Shown here: positions 45,572 to 58,100 of the stretch, piece by piece | Numbering within the stretch: the stretch's first letter is position 1 | How the letters are laid out: the number at the start of each line of letters is the position of its first letter | Source: Dryas octopetala | Taxonomy: Eukaryota > Streptophyta > Magnoliopsida > Rosales > Rosaceae | NCBI GenBank assembly: GCA_963921425.1 | Contig: OY992838.1 | Location: 6,324,001 to 6,388,000 of the forward strand | Length of the DNA: 64,000 bases | Reading direction: 5' to 3' | Translations under genes and position numbers: made by a program | Notes under the pieces: generated by a model | The model's input: only the letters and a program-made list of their open reading frames with translations | Told to the model about the DNA's origin: nothing | Database searches by the model: none

Positions 45572-48500
45572 CCATTCTCAAGCATAGAAGAAAACTTTGT
45601 ACATAATACAGACAGGAGATGAGGAAAGAAACTACATAATGTATACCAAAGAAAGTACAAACAGAAATGATCAGCAGAACCAAGTACTTTGATAAACTGA
45701 GCACAATTCTACCTGGGGAATGGCGTGCTACCCTAACTACCTTGCATTATAGTATCACAAAAGTTGTGATCCTACACCAAAAAGGTGAAGATATTGCACA
45801 TAATAAACAAGATTCAGAAAGTACCTGGAGATGCCGGATCAAAGGCATTCCATTCCTCAGCCTTTTCTGCCGCCAGTGCTCGTAAATGGGTTTAATCACA
45901 TCCATGGGCCCAACTACAGCCATGAGCTCTTCTATTTCTTCAGATGTGAACTGATCACACTGTTGAGCATATGCAGCCTTCTCAAACATGTCCATTGTCT
46001 TCTCAAACATCTCCTCATAGATCTCTAATGAGCTACTGTTGTCAACTTCTGAAGAATTTTGGAACTTAGAAATCCACTGCTCATCATCACTATCCATGTC
46101 ATACAAGACACGAGATGGATCCAAAGCCATCTCAACATCTGTTTTTATCTGCCGGAAATACTTGATAGAACTGCGAAGAAATGATATTTCTGTTCCATTC
46201 TCATCACTTTCTTCTATTAAGTGGACACCAGGGATAGGAATGTTTTTAACTGAAGCAGAACGGACGTTCCGATTGTAACACTCTTCATGCATCTCCTTGA
46301 AAAGTGCCCACTGGCTCCTATCTGGAAACTCCAAGATCCAATCCTTTCCTCCTTTCCACATCATAGCATGAGTGTAGCGGTTTGTTGACCCGGGCTGCAA
46401 AAATTGATGTGCCTTGTAAGAATACTTTGTAGTCCCTGAAAGTTTTACAGCAAGCTTCCACTCTTTGTGATCAAAAAGCTCTAATACAACATGTGCCCCG
46501 TATTCCCTCCACCCTCTGTCACTGACAGTGATTAACACATTTGCATCACACGATAACATCTCCAGTTTTCTTTGGGAACCTCTGGAAATGTCAGACGACC
46601 TCTTCTCATTAGCCCTCCTAATTCGTTTATGAGGAAGCCCTTTTTGACGGTTTCTTTGCTTCGAGCTGAAATCAAAACCTTCATAAGGCAACATATATGA
46701 GACCTGAGTTCGGGGCTTCTTCGGTCCATTGCCAAAACCATTATGGAAAAGGTCACCCTTTCCATCTGACCAACCATGTGAGAGGCATCCAAATGATGAT
46801 GAACTATTTCTATTTCGGTGCCCTGTACTTCTGGGAGCAGTGGGGTTGGGGCTGGAGAAAATGCTACCACTCGTATTCCAGGAAAAATCTGCAGGCTGGG
46901 GAGCACTTTGTAAGTCCCCATCCACAGGCTTCTCAAATCGGTCAAAAGATGGAATTTCAACAGTAAGACCATTCGAAAAAGTATGGGAACCAGTATCAGA
47001 TTTGTCCCTGCCAACCAAAGGCCTTGATAATAAAGCACATTGATCCGACTCAGGATGATGGCTTTGCCACGCCTTCAACTGGACAATGGCATCAGTTCCA
47101 GTCTTTCCAGGGACCTCAGTACCAATGGAGGTTCCAGGAACCTCAAGAGCACCATTTTGGTAATGGTGAGATGACTTTATCAAACCTCCATCACTGTGTA
47201 CAGAAAGAGCGGTTTCTGGTTCTGGTTTAGCACAGGACCCGTCTGAAGTAGCGTCATTTGATGTTGCCTTCAAATTGTTCTCAAGAGTATTTTCTGAACC
47301 TCTGTTGGGAAGGTCCTCAAAACTAGAGCAGTCAACTGCCAACACACTGCCAGAGTTTCTTATATGCTCCATTGAATCATGGTCCCGAAAGCAGAAATTA
47401 GTAACACAATGTTCCATAAGCAGCTTAAGGTGCAAACTAAGGAAGAAAGTAGGTGCAGCAGTAAAAGATAAGGCGAGTGGAGGAAGTTTCCTGAGAAGTT
47501 CATCAGAATGAGAAGCAGAATGACTGATATTTACAAATGTAGATTCCCTGGAACTACCCATGAAGTTGATACCCTGCCTGGACCTCCTCCGTGTACCCTG
47601 GTTGGTGGCAAAATCATAGAAGTGAATACCTTCATAATACAAATACATCGAAGCACAATAAATAATATTTTGATGTCTATATCTAGAAGCTAAGTTATCT
47701 ACAAATGGGGGAAGGCAAAAAAAAAAAATCCAGTTTAAACACAAAACCATCTTCAGCATATGTAGAGAACATAAAACAAATACCTTGACAGAGGGCAGCC
47801 CACAAAGAGACATAAAAGGTGACTGATTTGTTCCATTTTGAAGTGCCTGAATACTATCATAGGTGCATTCAGACAGAGGCAGTTTCTTGGTGAGCAAACA
47901 ATGCCTCCTAAGTTTAGAGTCTAGGTACATCCACTTTGAATTCTTCACTTGAGTGAAGTTATAGAATGCAAACACAAGTTGCTTTCGAAGATGCTGAAAA
48001 CAGGAGAATTTGAACCTGATTGAAGTTACGGGTAACTGGAAATCAATACACTTACCCTGTTCATTAGGGTGATGAAATAATGCAAGAACAAGAAAAACAA
48101 AGGCCACAGCCTGCTTCAAGCAACCTTCAAACAAGAGAAACCTCAGTCCAACTACATTATCAATAAAAAGCATCTCCAAATGAACCTTTGGCCATGCGTT
48201 CACCACCGTACCATACTGAAGCAGCATTGCAGCATGAAACAACAGATACCTCTCTACTCCAAAAGAATCAATAATAACTGAATGCACTGGAAGGCCTAAT
48301 TTAAATGTAACTTTCCCTGAATCTATCAGTGGAAGAGTTAATTTTAGCAACCCATCATCATTAACAGACCACAACGGCCCATTCAGATCCAACCTTCCCA
48401 CAAAATCATCTGGCTCTTCCAAATCTTCAATCTCCTTATCAGGGGAAAAAGAAGTAATAGAACCAAGTCCACTCATGGAGGCATGATTCTGCTTGGATGT

Positions 48501-50249
48501 GTGAGACAATTCAGAGCCAATCTTGCGAAACCGCCTCCGAAAATAAACAATAGGCCTTTTGCCATCTTTGGAGCACATGGTGCCTTCTGAGGCAGGCTTC
48601 TTCTCTTGCCTCGCAACATCAGATGATCTACCAGAATGACGAGATATTTTATTTTTATCCCTTTTAAAGGAACCATCACCAAAACACCCACGTACAGAGA
48701 CTGCTTTGTCAGACAATGGTGACAATAGTGGCACAAAATTTGAAGATAGACCAGATGTTTTCTGCTTCTTCACAGAACAGGAAGGAGACTTGATCCGACT
48801 GGTAGATCGTGCCAACCATGAAATAATGGGTTCAGAGTCCATATAGCTGCCTATGCAACTATCGTCCTCTGAAGTCAAGTCTCTCTTTTTTTTTTCTTTT
48901 CTGGGTTTCAGGTTTCCTTTTCTCTCATCAGAACTTCTATTTCGCATCACTGCTTTTTTCCGTTCTGCCTTACCAGGAACTTCACTAGGAAGTAGCAAGA
49001 GCTTGAACCTCTCATGTTGAAGGTCAATCCATTCTTCATCACGGTCATCATATTTAACATGATGAAGTTTTTTTTCCTCGTCATAGTCATTCACAAGGCC
49101 ATAGTACCAACTTTGGTCCAAAGGCCAGAACACCTTGATTCTCCTGTTCAATACCCAGTAAACATCCAAGTCGCCAAAGAAAACTTCATAGAAGTGGCGC
49201 CTTTTCCTCGAATGTCCCTTTTCTTTGTGCTCTTTCCTCGGCCTCAATACTCTGCCAAAATTATCAACTGATGGAGATTCAGATCCAGAAACCGACTTTG
49301 ACCTATGACTATCAAAATCCTGGCCAGAAGATAACAGAAAAGACAATCCATTCTCAGATTGCAATGCAGAAGCCTTATTGTTTGAAGAAAACCCAGTACA
49401 GCTTGGATCAAACCTTGATGAAAGCATCCTTGCTGCATTCTCTTCAAGATTCTCCTCTTCATCTTCTTGTGAATCATGGCACTTTTTAGCAGAACTATCG
49501 ACCAAAGGCTCAGCTTCCTTTGCAGCACTTTCACTATCAGTTGCCAAATCCTTCCTTTTTCTACGATTCCTCCGTGACTTTTTCAAAGATGAATCGCCAT
49601 TGCTTACAATTGGATGACTTGCATGAACATCTTCTTCCTTAGCATGTGGAGCTGAATTCAACTCACTATTTATATTTTCTTTTAAATCATCAAGACCTTT
49701 CTTTCGTTTAACCTTCCAGGACTCAGCTTGAGTACCCAAATCTTCACCATTTAACTTAGCTACCTGATGATTCTGATCAACAAGACCCACTTTACCGGCA
49801 GACTGGTCTGGCAGCTTCAAGACCTGACCACCTTCAAATTTCTTTCGCCTCACAAAACCCCGTTTACGCCTCGGGATTTTAAAAACATTATTCTCCAAAC
49901 TAAGTGATGAAACCCCATTAAACCCACTACTGCTATCCAATTTCTGACTTGACCCAGATTTTAACGCCTCTGGATCATGTGAACCAGAATTCAACCCACT
50001 ATGGTACACTTTCTCTAAACTCTTTTTGCTACTAGTATTAACATTCTTCAAACTACTGAGAGACACCTCTTTCCTACTCTTCTTCTTCTTTTCTCTGTTC
50101 TCGTCACCATCCTCTGCACTACCTTTTCTCTTCAAACTCTTGTTTTGGGCCTCTTTTGTAATCTTAGATTTATACAAACTCTTAAGATCCAAAGATCTCG
50201 ATTTCTTATGAATTTCAGCGCCATGTGAGTTTTCTACTCTATTTTCCAT
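44213..50249 (-). CDS. Enhancer of polycomb-like protein with Tudor-like domain (EPL family)
   Basis: Exons in transcript order: 47784-50249, 45825-47597, 44896-45151, 44213-44781; 1687 residues, all GT-AG and in frame. The start is the ATG at 50249 (MENRVENSHGAEIHKKSR); the longer open frame upstream begins at a TTG. Lys/Ser-rich charged residues 1-330 include several basic clusters. A Tudor-like domain lies at about 350-425 (YWVLNRRIKVFWPLDQSWYY, then HHVKYDDRDEEWIDL). A disordered middle follows. The conserved EPL-type region is at about 1150-1410, with RGWREYGAHVVLELFDHKEW, YTHAMMWKGGKDWILEF and the DPSRVLYDMDSDDEQW motif known from Epl1/EPC. A C-terminal tail ends EDSSSDG. Eukaryotic EPL proteins scaffold the Piccolo/NuA4 H4/H2A acetyltransferase; plant members are annotated as enhancer-of-polycomb-like transcription factors. 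The first intron can be read through in frame (see 47598-47783). Confidence 0.92.
45509..45568. repeat. (GA)30 microsatellite in an intron of the EPL-like gene
   Basis: Perfect AG/GA run between the second and third coding exons. Confidence 0.9.
47598..47783 (-). other. In-frame, stop-free 186-nt intron (possible exitron)
   Basis: Donor is CAAG|GTATTTG and acceptor is CAACCAG|GGTAC on the minus strand. Length is 62 codons exactly, with no stop in the coding frame. Retention would add a hydrophobic Cys/Tyr/Phe-rich stretch including IFFFCLPPF. Family proteins normally join LPSVK-like to the RRRSR/SQKKYR-like segment, supporting splicing as the usual state. Confidence 0.6.
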
Positions 50250-50308
50250 CAACAATCCCTCAATCCAAACACCCAAACCGAGAAACCCCAATTTTCACAT
50301 TCCATCAT
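50249..50308 (-). other. 19-codon uORF ending in TGATG over the EPL-like start codon
   Basis: Starts ATGATGGAATG at 50308 and stops with TGA at 50251-50249, sharing one base with the main ATG. A second uORF (ATGCGTAGGGGC, stopping at TGA within the same stretch) lies just upstream in the same leader exon. Confidence 0.6.
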
Positions 50309-50333
50309 ACATGCCCCTACGCATTTTTCAGAT

Positions 50334-50490
50334 CTGTTACACCGAAACAAGCCAAAAATCACAAAAAATCCCTCAAATAAAACCCAAAAACCAAGCGATC
50401 ACACCTATTCCCCACGCATTCAGATCATTTCCCCAAAATTGGAAAGAAATTAATCAAAAATTAAAATGAATAACACTAACACATGCGTAC
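50334..50490 (-). other. 5' UTR intron of the EPL-like gene
   Basis: Donor AAAG|GTACGC and acceptor TGTAACAG|ATCTG, read on the minus strand, bound a 157-nt intron in the leader. Confidence 0.5.
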
Positions 50491-50777
50491 CTTTAACTGA
50501 AATAGGACGAATCATCGGTTCCTCGAACGAATCCTGGCGATCACAAACACGAAGCATGAATTAGGGTTCGAATCCAGGCCTCCTGATTTGAAACCCTAAT
50601 TTAATTCCCCAATTTTCGAATTTAATTTTCGATAATTGTGGAATTTCCCCTTTTTTTTACCGTAAGAGACGGGCAGAGAGCTAGGGTTTCTTTCGGTTCT
50701 GCGAGAGTAAGGGTTTTGATCGAAAATAACAAAAAAAACGAAAACAAATTGGAAAATGGACGAATCCTTTGGATAAT

Positions 50778-50787
50778 GCCACGTGGC
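50778..50787. promoter_or_regulatory. Perfect palindromic G-box GCCACGTGGC (proximal)
   Basis: bZIP/bHLH-type site, roughly 60-150 bp upstream of the likely transcript start of the minus-strand EPL-like gene. Confidence 0.5.
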
Positions 50788-51174
50788 AATATCTGGGATG
50801 TTCGATTGGGAAGTCGAGGTGGGAATTCAATTCCCGTGGTTCAATTTGTACCATAGTCGGCTAGTCATTAACAATTTCGTGTCGAAGAAGGTGAGGATGG
50901 ACGGTCATATTTCGTACCCAAAAAAAATGTACGGCTCAGATTTGATATTTGTTTTCGGATGTGTGCGAGAGTGAGAGTTAAGTAAAATGATTTTGAGAAT
51001 TCGTAATTAACGAAAAGAGACGTTTTAAGGCTTAAAACTCTCGACCTCATTATAGTTGAAATATCCAAAATGCCATTTGGCGATTTTTGCCTTTGAGTAT
51101 GAGGCGCCATAAAGGAAATACACAGAGCCACTCGCTAAGCTCTCTTGTTGTTTTCAAACTCGCTCATGAAGAAC

Positions 51175-51184
51175 GCCACGTGGC
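51175..51184. promoter_or_regulatory. Perfect palindromic G-box GCCACGTGGC (distal)
   Basis: Identical ten bases to the site at 50778, 397 bp away. Confidence 0.5.
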
Positions 51185-51399
51185 TCGTAATGAGCTTACT
51201 CAGAGAACTGAAAGGAGAACTAAGAGAAGCGCGTGTACATAACACACCAGCGGGCAGTTGTAGCAGCGCGGGTAAGGTAGTAACCGAACCTAGTGACGTG
51301 GTCAAAGGAAACGACAAAAGTAAAGTAAGCTACTGCCGGGTGGGCAGCAGGAGATTTTTGTATGCATCCTCGTCTCAAATTCTCAAAAGAGGTTGGTGA

Positions 51400-53384
51400 A
51401 TTTTATATTCTATAAAAGGTGTGTAATACGAAATTTTTAAAACTAGTCAAATTTGAATTAATGAAAGACTTTCTTAGTCAAGAGAAATGCTATTAACTTT
51501 ATCTAATCTACCATTTTTCATTGATTTTCTTTTTTATTATTCTCATTTTGTAAAATAAATATGATCAAAATCATTCAATTTTTATAACATTTTATGAATA
51601 TCATCTCTATAAAAAATTAATTACATCAAACATCATTTACTTATGTAATTATAATCAAATAAACAGACAATTTTGGTAACAATTTGATTCACTGTATATT
51701 TATTTGATAACAATTATATGACCAAACGAATTTTGATTTAATTGATTTTTTACATAAATAATCTTTAAAAAATTATCTAAAAAATAAACGGTTTCGATCA
51801 TAAAAAATACACTATAAAATAATAATAATAAAATAAAAAATCGGTGAAGAAAGTATATTGAAGAAAATAGATAACATTCTCCTTTAGTCAATATTTTCAA
51901 GTTTTAGAACTCTAACTCTAAAGTTGTACTCAATATCTTTTTGAGTAGTGCACTTGAATCTCCCTTGGACACTACCCAATATGCCCCGAAAGCTACTTGA
52001 GGTTCAAGCACTAGCTACTTGAAAGTATTTGAGCACTTCTTGAACGTTAAACATCTAGAAAAATGATTAAAAGCCTTTAATGAAAAAAAAAAAGAAAAAA
52101 GATTATTACAGTAATATCTCAACCAAAAATGATTATGAGAGTTACGGAAACCAAAAAAGGTTATAACTAAAATATGCAATTGGGTATGAGGGTAATCAAT
52201 GTACCAAAGAAAATGATTCATCATCTTAATCAATGTACCAAATAAAATGATGGAAATTGCTTATTGCCCTAACTACTTCTTCTCAATTTTTGTTTATCAA
52301 CTTGGGTGATATCAATTTATTTAATAGGGTTTATATTTTGTTTTTAGTTTTTATTATTTTGTTTATGGTCTAACATATGAATGTTATATAAATTGAAAAA
52401 TAATAGTTGAGAAAAATAGTTAAGGGGAATATCATCTTCCTAAATGATTGATCATTTAATTAATGTATTAAACAAAATGATTTATCGCCATAAGGTTTGG
52501 TGAGTTAAGGAGGTTCAAACCTAGTATTTTTATCATCACCTCACTCATCACAAGCCACTCAAGTTAGGTTCATTAACTATAAATAATTAATTATTTTTGT
52601 ATACCATACAATATGGCATTGAGATTTGAGGGATCTCTGCCGAACCTTACAATGGGAGGCAAGAAACTTTAGCAAATAACTAGATATGTAGCTTTGAGGA
52701 ATCAAAATCCATACCATATGATCCTAACCACTCGACTAAAAGTCGTTTGTGAGTTGTGACTATAAACAATGAATTATTACGTCCAATATTATAGAAAGTA
52801 TCTCTATTCGTCAATAAGCATATATGAGATATCATATATATCCTTACTATTTAAAAGATAATAATAATAGCTTTTAGTAAATATAATATGACAAGGGTAA
52901 ATTAAAATTACTTCACTTTTTTTGTTCTCGTTTGCTTTGCAAATTTGAGACTTATAAATGAGTATGAGATCTCATTTCCATAAAAATGAGGTTTGCAAAT
53001 GTGCGAGTGAACGGTTTTACCATTTTCATACAAGGAATGCATTCATTATTTCATTGTGACTTATCAGGATTGAATTACTCCAATATAAATTGAAAATACC
53101 ATTTTTATCATTCAAGTATGAACCTTTTTAATATAATAAATAAGAGTATTATTTGAATATTGAATACATTTTTATTACAACTTAGGAAATAATAGAATGA
53201 TTATAAAAGTTACTATTTAAAATATAATAGCAATGTCTCAATCTGCTGCAATAGGAGATCATTTTTAGTGAACAAATGTACAACATATTAATAACCAAAT
53301 TACACTAATAAGTTTTTTTTTTTTTTTGCCAAATACACTAATCGGTTAAAATGAGATTTTAAAGTAATAATGTCCTTACCTTAA
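51400..53384. other. AT-rich intergenic DNA with one foldback element; no gene seen
   Basis: Apart from 51561-51801, only AT-rich DNA with short homopolymers is present. Confidence 0.45.
51561..51801. mobile_element. Foldback MITE (family copy 3, decayed)
   Basis: Imperfect inverted halves around 51665-51680: ATGATCAAAATCATTCAATT and CTCTATAAAAAATTAATTACATC on the left are mirrored on the right, in the same motif order as copies 1 and 2. Confidence 0.6.
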
Positions 53385-54076
53385 TGGTGCGTTTGGATGA
53401 AGTAGTTTGAAATTACTAAGGAATTCACAAATGATGGAATTTAAAACGATGTGATTTAAAATTCTAGAATATGTAAATTCTCTTGTTTGTATAACATGTA
53501 AACATAATGAAGTTTAAATACAGAATTTATGGTAATTTTAATTTTTGATGCATCAATTCAAAAGAGTGATGGTAATGGTGGCAACAATAAAAATGATGTT
53601 TATGGTGAGTTGACCATATTGGTAGGGGTCATGGCCCACAAGCGGTGGGAGAAATGGTGGCGGCTAAAATTGGGGTGTTGGCGGTGGCGGTGGCAATGGT
53701 GGTGGTGGTGGTGGTGTCGACAATGGCGGTGATGGTGGTGGCAGCGGTGATGGTGATGGTGATGGTGGTGATGGTGGTGGTGGTGGTGGCGGCGGCGGTG
53801 GTGTTAGTGGTGGTGACGTTGGTGGCAGTGGTGGTAGTGTCGACATGGTCGACAAGACTTATTTTTCTTTTGTAAAAATTGGAATTTTGAAAATGACACC
53901 AATTTAGGTGGAATTTAAAGTTGGAATTTACAGCCTTCAAATCCCAAGTTTTTTTCCACCTAGAATTTACAAAATTCTGTATTTATTGACCCAAACAAAG
54001 AAATTAGAGCATGTAATTTTTTAAATGTTGAGTTTTGTTTAAATTCTGAGTTTTGTTCCTCCATCCAAACACACCA
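53385..54076. mobile_element. Tourist-like (PIF/Harbinger) MITE, 692 bp, with internal GGT-rich tract
   Basis: Ends TGGTGCGTTTGGATG and, reversed, TGGTGTGTTTGGATG, flanked by TAA on both sides (53382-53384 and 54077-54079). This is the classic 3-bp duplication of PIF/Harbinger. The halves remain partly inverted inward (GAATTT, GTAAATTC, ACAGAATTT). Positions about 53640-53840 are a GGT/GAT triplet expansion, which creates spurious Val- or Pro-rich frames. Confidence 0.85.
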
Positions 54077-54112
54077 TAAGAAAAGTAAGAACATTATTTT
54101 CAGACCTACAAT

Positions 54113-54346
54113 TCAATTATCGGAATCGTTCATAGTTTAGAATATTATTCAAATATCACCTTTACAAAAAATAAGTCAAATAAAAAACTGTTTAGTCAGT
54201 TTATTACAGCCAACATCATTTTAATTTTATTCGACAGACTGCATTTGTCTGCACAGTTTAGATGACCAAATATTAACGAATTTGACTAATTTTTAAAAAA
54301 AATGATCTTTAAGGAGAGATATAAAATATGAACTGTTTCAATTATA
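54113..54346. mobile_element. Foldback MITE (family copy 4, decayed)
   Basis: The left AATTATCGGAATCGTTCAT, ACCTTTACAAAAAATAAGTC and CTGTTTAGTCA segments have inverted partners on the right (TGAACTGTTTCAATTATA and the rest). It matches the motif order of the other three copies. Confidence 0.6.
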
Positions 54347-54559
54347 GAACTGCATTGACAAGTGGCACCCATAAAAGATGTTTTTAATTCTTTTAAAATA
54401 AGGACATTCTTACTTGAACGAGATTGTGGGTTAAAAATGATGTGGATTATACAATTAACAATCTTATCATTCGATGGTACAAAGAGAATTAAATAGAAAT
54501 CAAGGGACCATCGTGCAAAAACCCAATACGACGATTATGCAGTATATATAACATATTCC

Positions 54560-55070
54560 AGCTACAACTATCCGTGTCACACAACTCCATATCAAAATCC
54601 TTCTGGTTCCCTCGAGAATTTATTTCCATTAGATCCAACCTCGCATCAAAACCTCTTCAATATTTTCCCTTAATCATTTTACACAGTCACACTCGCATTT
54701 GCGCGATCTCGATCCAGACGCAGCGTTTCACCTTCTTTACGAGCTTCAATTCCGAGTTGGTGGTTCTTGTTCACCTTGCTAAGAAAAGTTCGATTCCGCG
54801 GGCCTAGGGTTTCAGATCTCGCAATCGTAGAGGTAATTTCACTAGTACTTGTCTTGATTTTATTTTTACTGTTTGGATGCTCTTAAAGATGGGAAAGGCA
54901 AAGAAAATGGAGGTTTTGATAGGATATTGTAAGCAAATTTCGCATCAACTAGGCCAAATAGCAATAATTGAATTTATTGGATTAAGAGTGGATTAATAGT
55001 TATTAAGGATATATTGTATATGTAATGGAGTAGGCATTTAAGTGTTGGAGTGAATTTCTGCGGTTGCAGG
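54560..55070 (+). other. Probable 5' UTR exon and leader intron of SYP32
   Basis: GC-richer leader DNA ends at TAGAG|GTAATTT near 54832. An acceptor GCGGTTGCAG precedes the coding exon near 55069. Inferred from splice signals only. Confidence 0.45.
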
Positions 55071-55118
55071 TGGTTATGTTATTGTAGAATTTGGAGTTGA
55101 AAAGTTAGGGTTTGGAAA

Positions 55119-58100
55119 ATGCATGCGAAAGCGGCACAATCGTCGTTTCGGGATCGGACGCAGGAGTTCCAGAGTGTAGCAGAGAGGCTAAAGAAGTCAT
55201 TCTCATCTGGCCCAGGGCAGAGGTTGAATGGGCCGAGTAGTGGATCAAAATCCGAGGAACAGCGGTCTATGGTCGCTCTTCAGTCGGAGTTCAATAAGAG
55301 GGCTTCCAAAATCGGGTATGGGATACACCATACGTCGCAGAAGCTTGGAAAGCTGGCAAAATGTGAGTTATATTGACGAATGACAATTGATAGTATAATT
55401 GTAATGTTGATGTTTTTGTTGTTTCAACTAAAACAATGCAAATTGATTTTTGTAGTGCTAAATTGCTATTATGTAAACATAGGAACTGTGTATTGCTGTT
55501 AGATTGATGGAGCAGTCTAATGTCATGATCTGCAGTCTCTCATAGACTGAGGCTTGTGTTGGTTATCATGAACTTATTGTTTGAGTACCAAGAACATTAT
55601 AAGATATTCTTGTCGTTATGGTTTAACAACCTGTGGTTTTTTATACGAACTTTTAAAGTGGAAAGCAGGGCCAACATTGCTGGAACTTTTCAAAATTTAT
55701 ACTACTGGATTTCTTTTCACTGTGAAGTGTAAATTCCTGATAGGGTGTAGGGATTTCTTAATATTGGTGGCTTTTATGTTGCTGTTGTATTGTGATTGTG
55801 AAATATTTATTTATTTGGAATGTATTTGTCTTGACATGTAGTGGCAAAGAGGACTTCTGTTTTTGATGATCCTACCATGGAAATTCAGGAGCTGACAGCA
55901 GTTATCAAGCAGGATATTACTGCACTGAACTCTGCAGTGGTAGACCTTCAGCTCCTATCTAGCTCCAGAAATGAAAATGGGAATATTTCGAGTGACACGA
56001 CTAGTCATTCAACCACAGTTGTTGATGACCTGAAAAACCGGCTAATGAGTGCCACAAAAGAGTTTAAAGAAGTCCTCACCATGCGAACCGAGGTAAAGCC
56101 TAATGTTGCTGAATAGTATTGCCTGTCCAGTAAGGCTTGTGATCTTAGTAGGGACTGTCCTACTACTGCTGCTCCTTAGATTATTTTTCTAAGACTAATG
56201 AATTTTTTTTGGTTGGTTTCATGAAGAATTTGAAGGTTCATGAGAATAGAAGACAATTGTTTTCTTCCACTGCATCTAAGGATTCTGCAAATCCTTTTGT
56301 TCGTCAGCGTCCACTGGCTGCCAGGTCAGCTGCTAGTGCTTCAACTTCAACTGCCCCTCCTCCGTGGGCTAATGGATCAACATCTTCATCACAGTTGTTC
56401 CCCAAGTAAGAGCTTTTCATTTTTTGTTGGCCAGTTATTGATAACTGATACTGGAATATTATATAGTAACATATTGCAACTCTCTAAATGCCTAATAGCT
56501 ATGGTTTATCATTTATCAAGTAGCATAGGAGTTTCTACGTATCATTATATAAACCATCTTAGAATTTTGTGACCTTTGCATTATTAAATTCCGATATTTT
56601 TCTTCTCTAGACTGTTCAATTAGTGTCACAGCTGCTTGCACCCTTTCTTCCTCTTGAACATCCTGAATATTACCAACCCCTCTCTGTCTCTCCCTTTTTG
56701 TTATGATGTTTGAAGATTCTGGAGCATTAGTTCTGTTTATGAGAATAGTGGCTTCTAAACTTATTTATTTATTTTTCATAATCGATTTTACACTTGGAGA
56801 TGCATTCTGATCCTTCTTGTTGGGACTTTAATTTTCAATTTTCTGATTGTGATCTCTGTTTCTGTCATGTGGCTTGCAAGTTCATATGAAGGCAAAATTA
56901 ATGAGATGAGTTGAATCAGATATCAAATTTTGAGTTTGTATCATAGTGAAACTTTTCTTTGGTTTCTAATTGTACAGAAAGCAGATGGATGGGGAGAGTC
57001 AGCCATTGCTTCAGCAGCAACAGCAACAGCAACAGCAACAACAGGAGATGGTTCCGTTGCAAGACACTTACATGCAGAGCAGAGCTGAAGCTTTGCAAAA
57101 TGTCGAGTCCACTATTCATGAGCTGAGCAATATTTTCAACCAGCTGGCAACTTTGGTTTCTCAGCAAGGGGAGATTGCCATCAGGTTTCACTCTATTTCC
57201 AGTATATTACATATATGCAGCATACGGTGCCAGTGTCTAAGAAGACGTAGTACTAATAATAGATCACTTTATATTTTCAGTATTTCACACACTTGGAATT
57301 TCATTGTTACTGGTAGTTGATTGTTAGTTTTACTTTATCTCATTCATTATAGTCATTATCGTTTCTCAACCACTACATGTTGTGTTAAATTATTCTTTTG
57401 TACGAGGGCAATATGAGCTGAGCAAGAAGCTAATTATCTGGTATATATTTGAGCGCAATTTGAGCCCAAAACATTATTAATTAGTTGAACGAAGTTGGGT
57501 GAAATTTAGTTATTATAGAGCATGGTTAAATAAAGTGGTTAGTCTCTGAGGGGGATGGAGGGTCTGACAATTCATTCAAGCAGATTTAGATGCAAAAATG
57601 AAGGTAGCTTATAGTACACTTGTTTAACATGTTTTTGCCAGTAAGATGGGTAGCTTATCATCCAAGTATCCATACATTTAGTACAGTTGCCATGTATTAC
57701 GTTTCTTCTCTTTTTTACTTGTTCCCCTAATTGTTTTAATTTTAATCTATACTCTTGCTTGTGGTCCCAGGTTTTCTAGTCAGACTGAATAAATTTTTTG
57801 AAGTTTGTGGAAATTGTTTATCTTGATTGTTTAATGGCAAAACTCTGTATGTCTGTGAGCATATGTGGGAAATTTCTCTGATGACTGCTATAGTTGCGGG
57901 GAATTACTTTTGTGTGTAGTACATTGGCATTTTGAAATTGAAGTTATGAGCATTTAGTTTTTTGGTGCATGGTAGTTTGGAAAGTAGAACCTAGAAAACA
58001 GATATGGTTGTCCTTTTACACTTAGAGTTGGATTTAATTTGATAATGGTATCTTTTGTTGCAGGATTGATGAAAATATGGACGACACATTGGCAAATGTA

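Noticed and set aside
45360-45704. Ser-Leu repeat open frames in several phases
   Set aside because: Translation of the (GA)n microsatellite in an EPL-like intron.
53529-53940. Val-, Pro- and Thr-rich frames
   Set aside because: Produced by the GGT/GAT triplet tract inside a Tourist-like MITE; low complexity in all frames and no gene signals.
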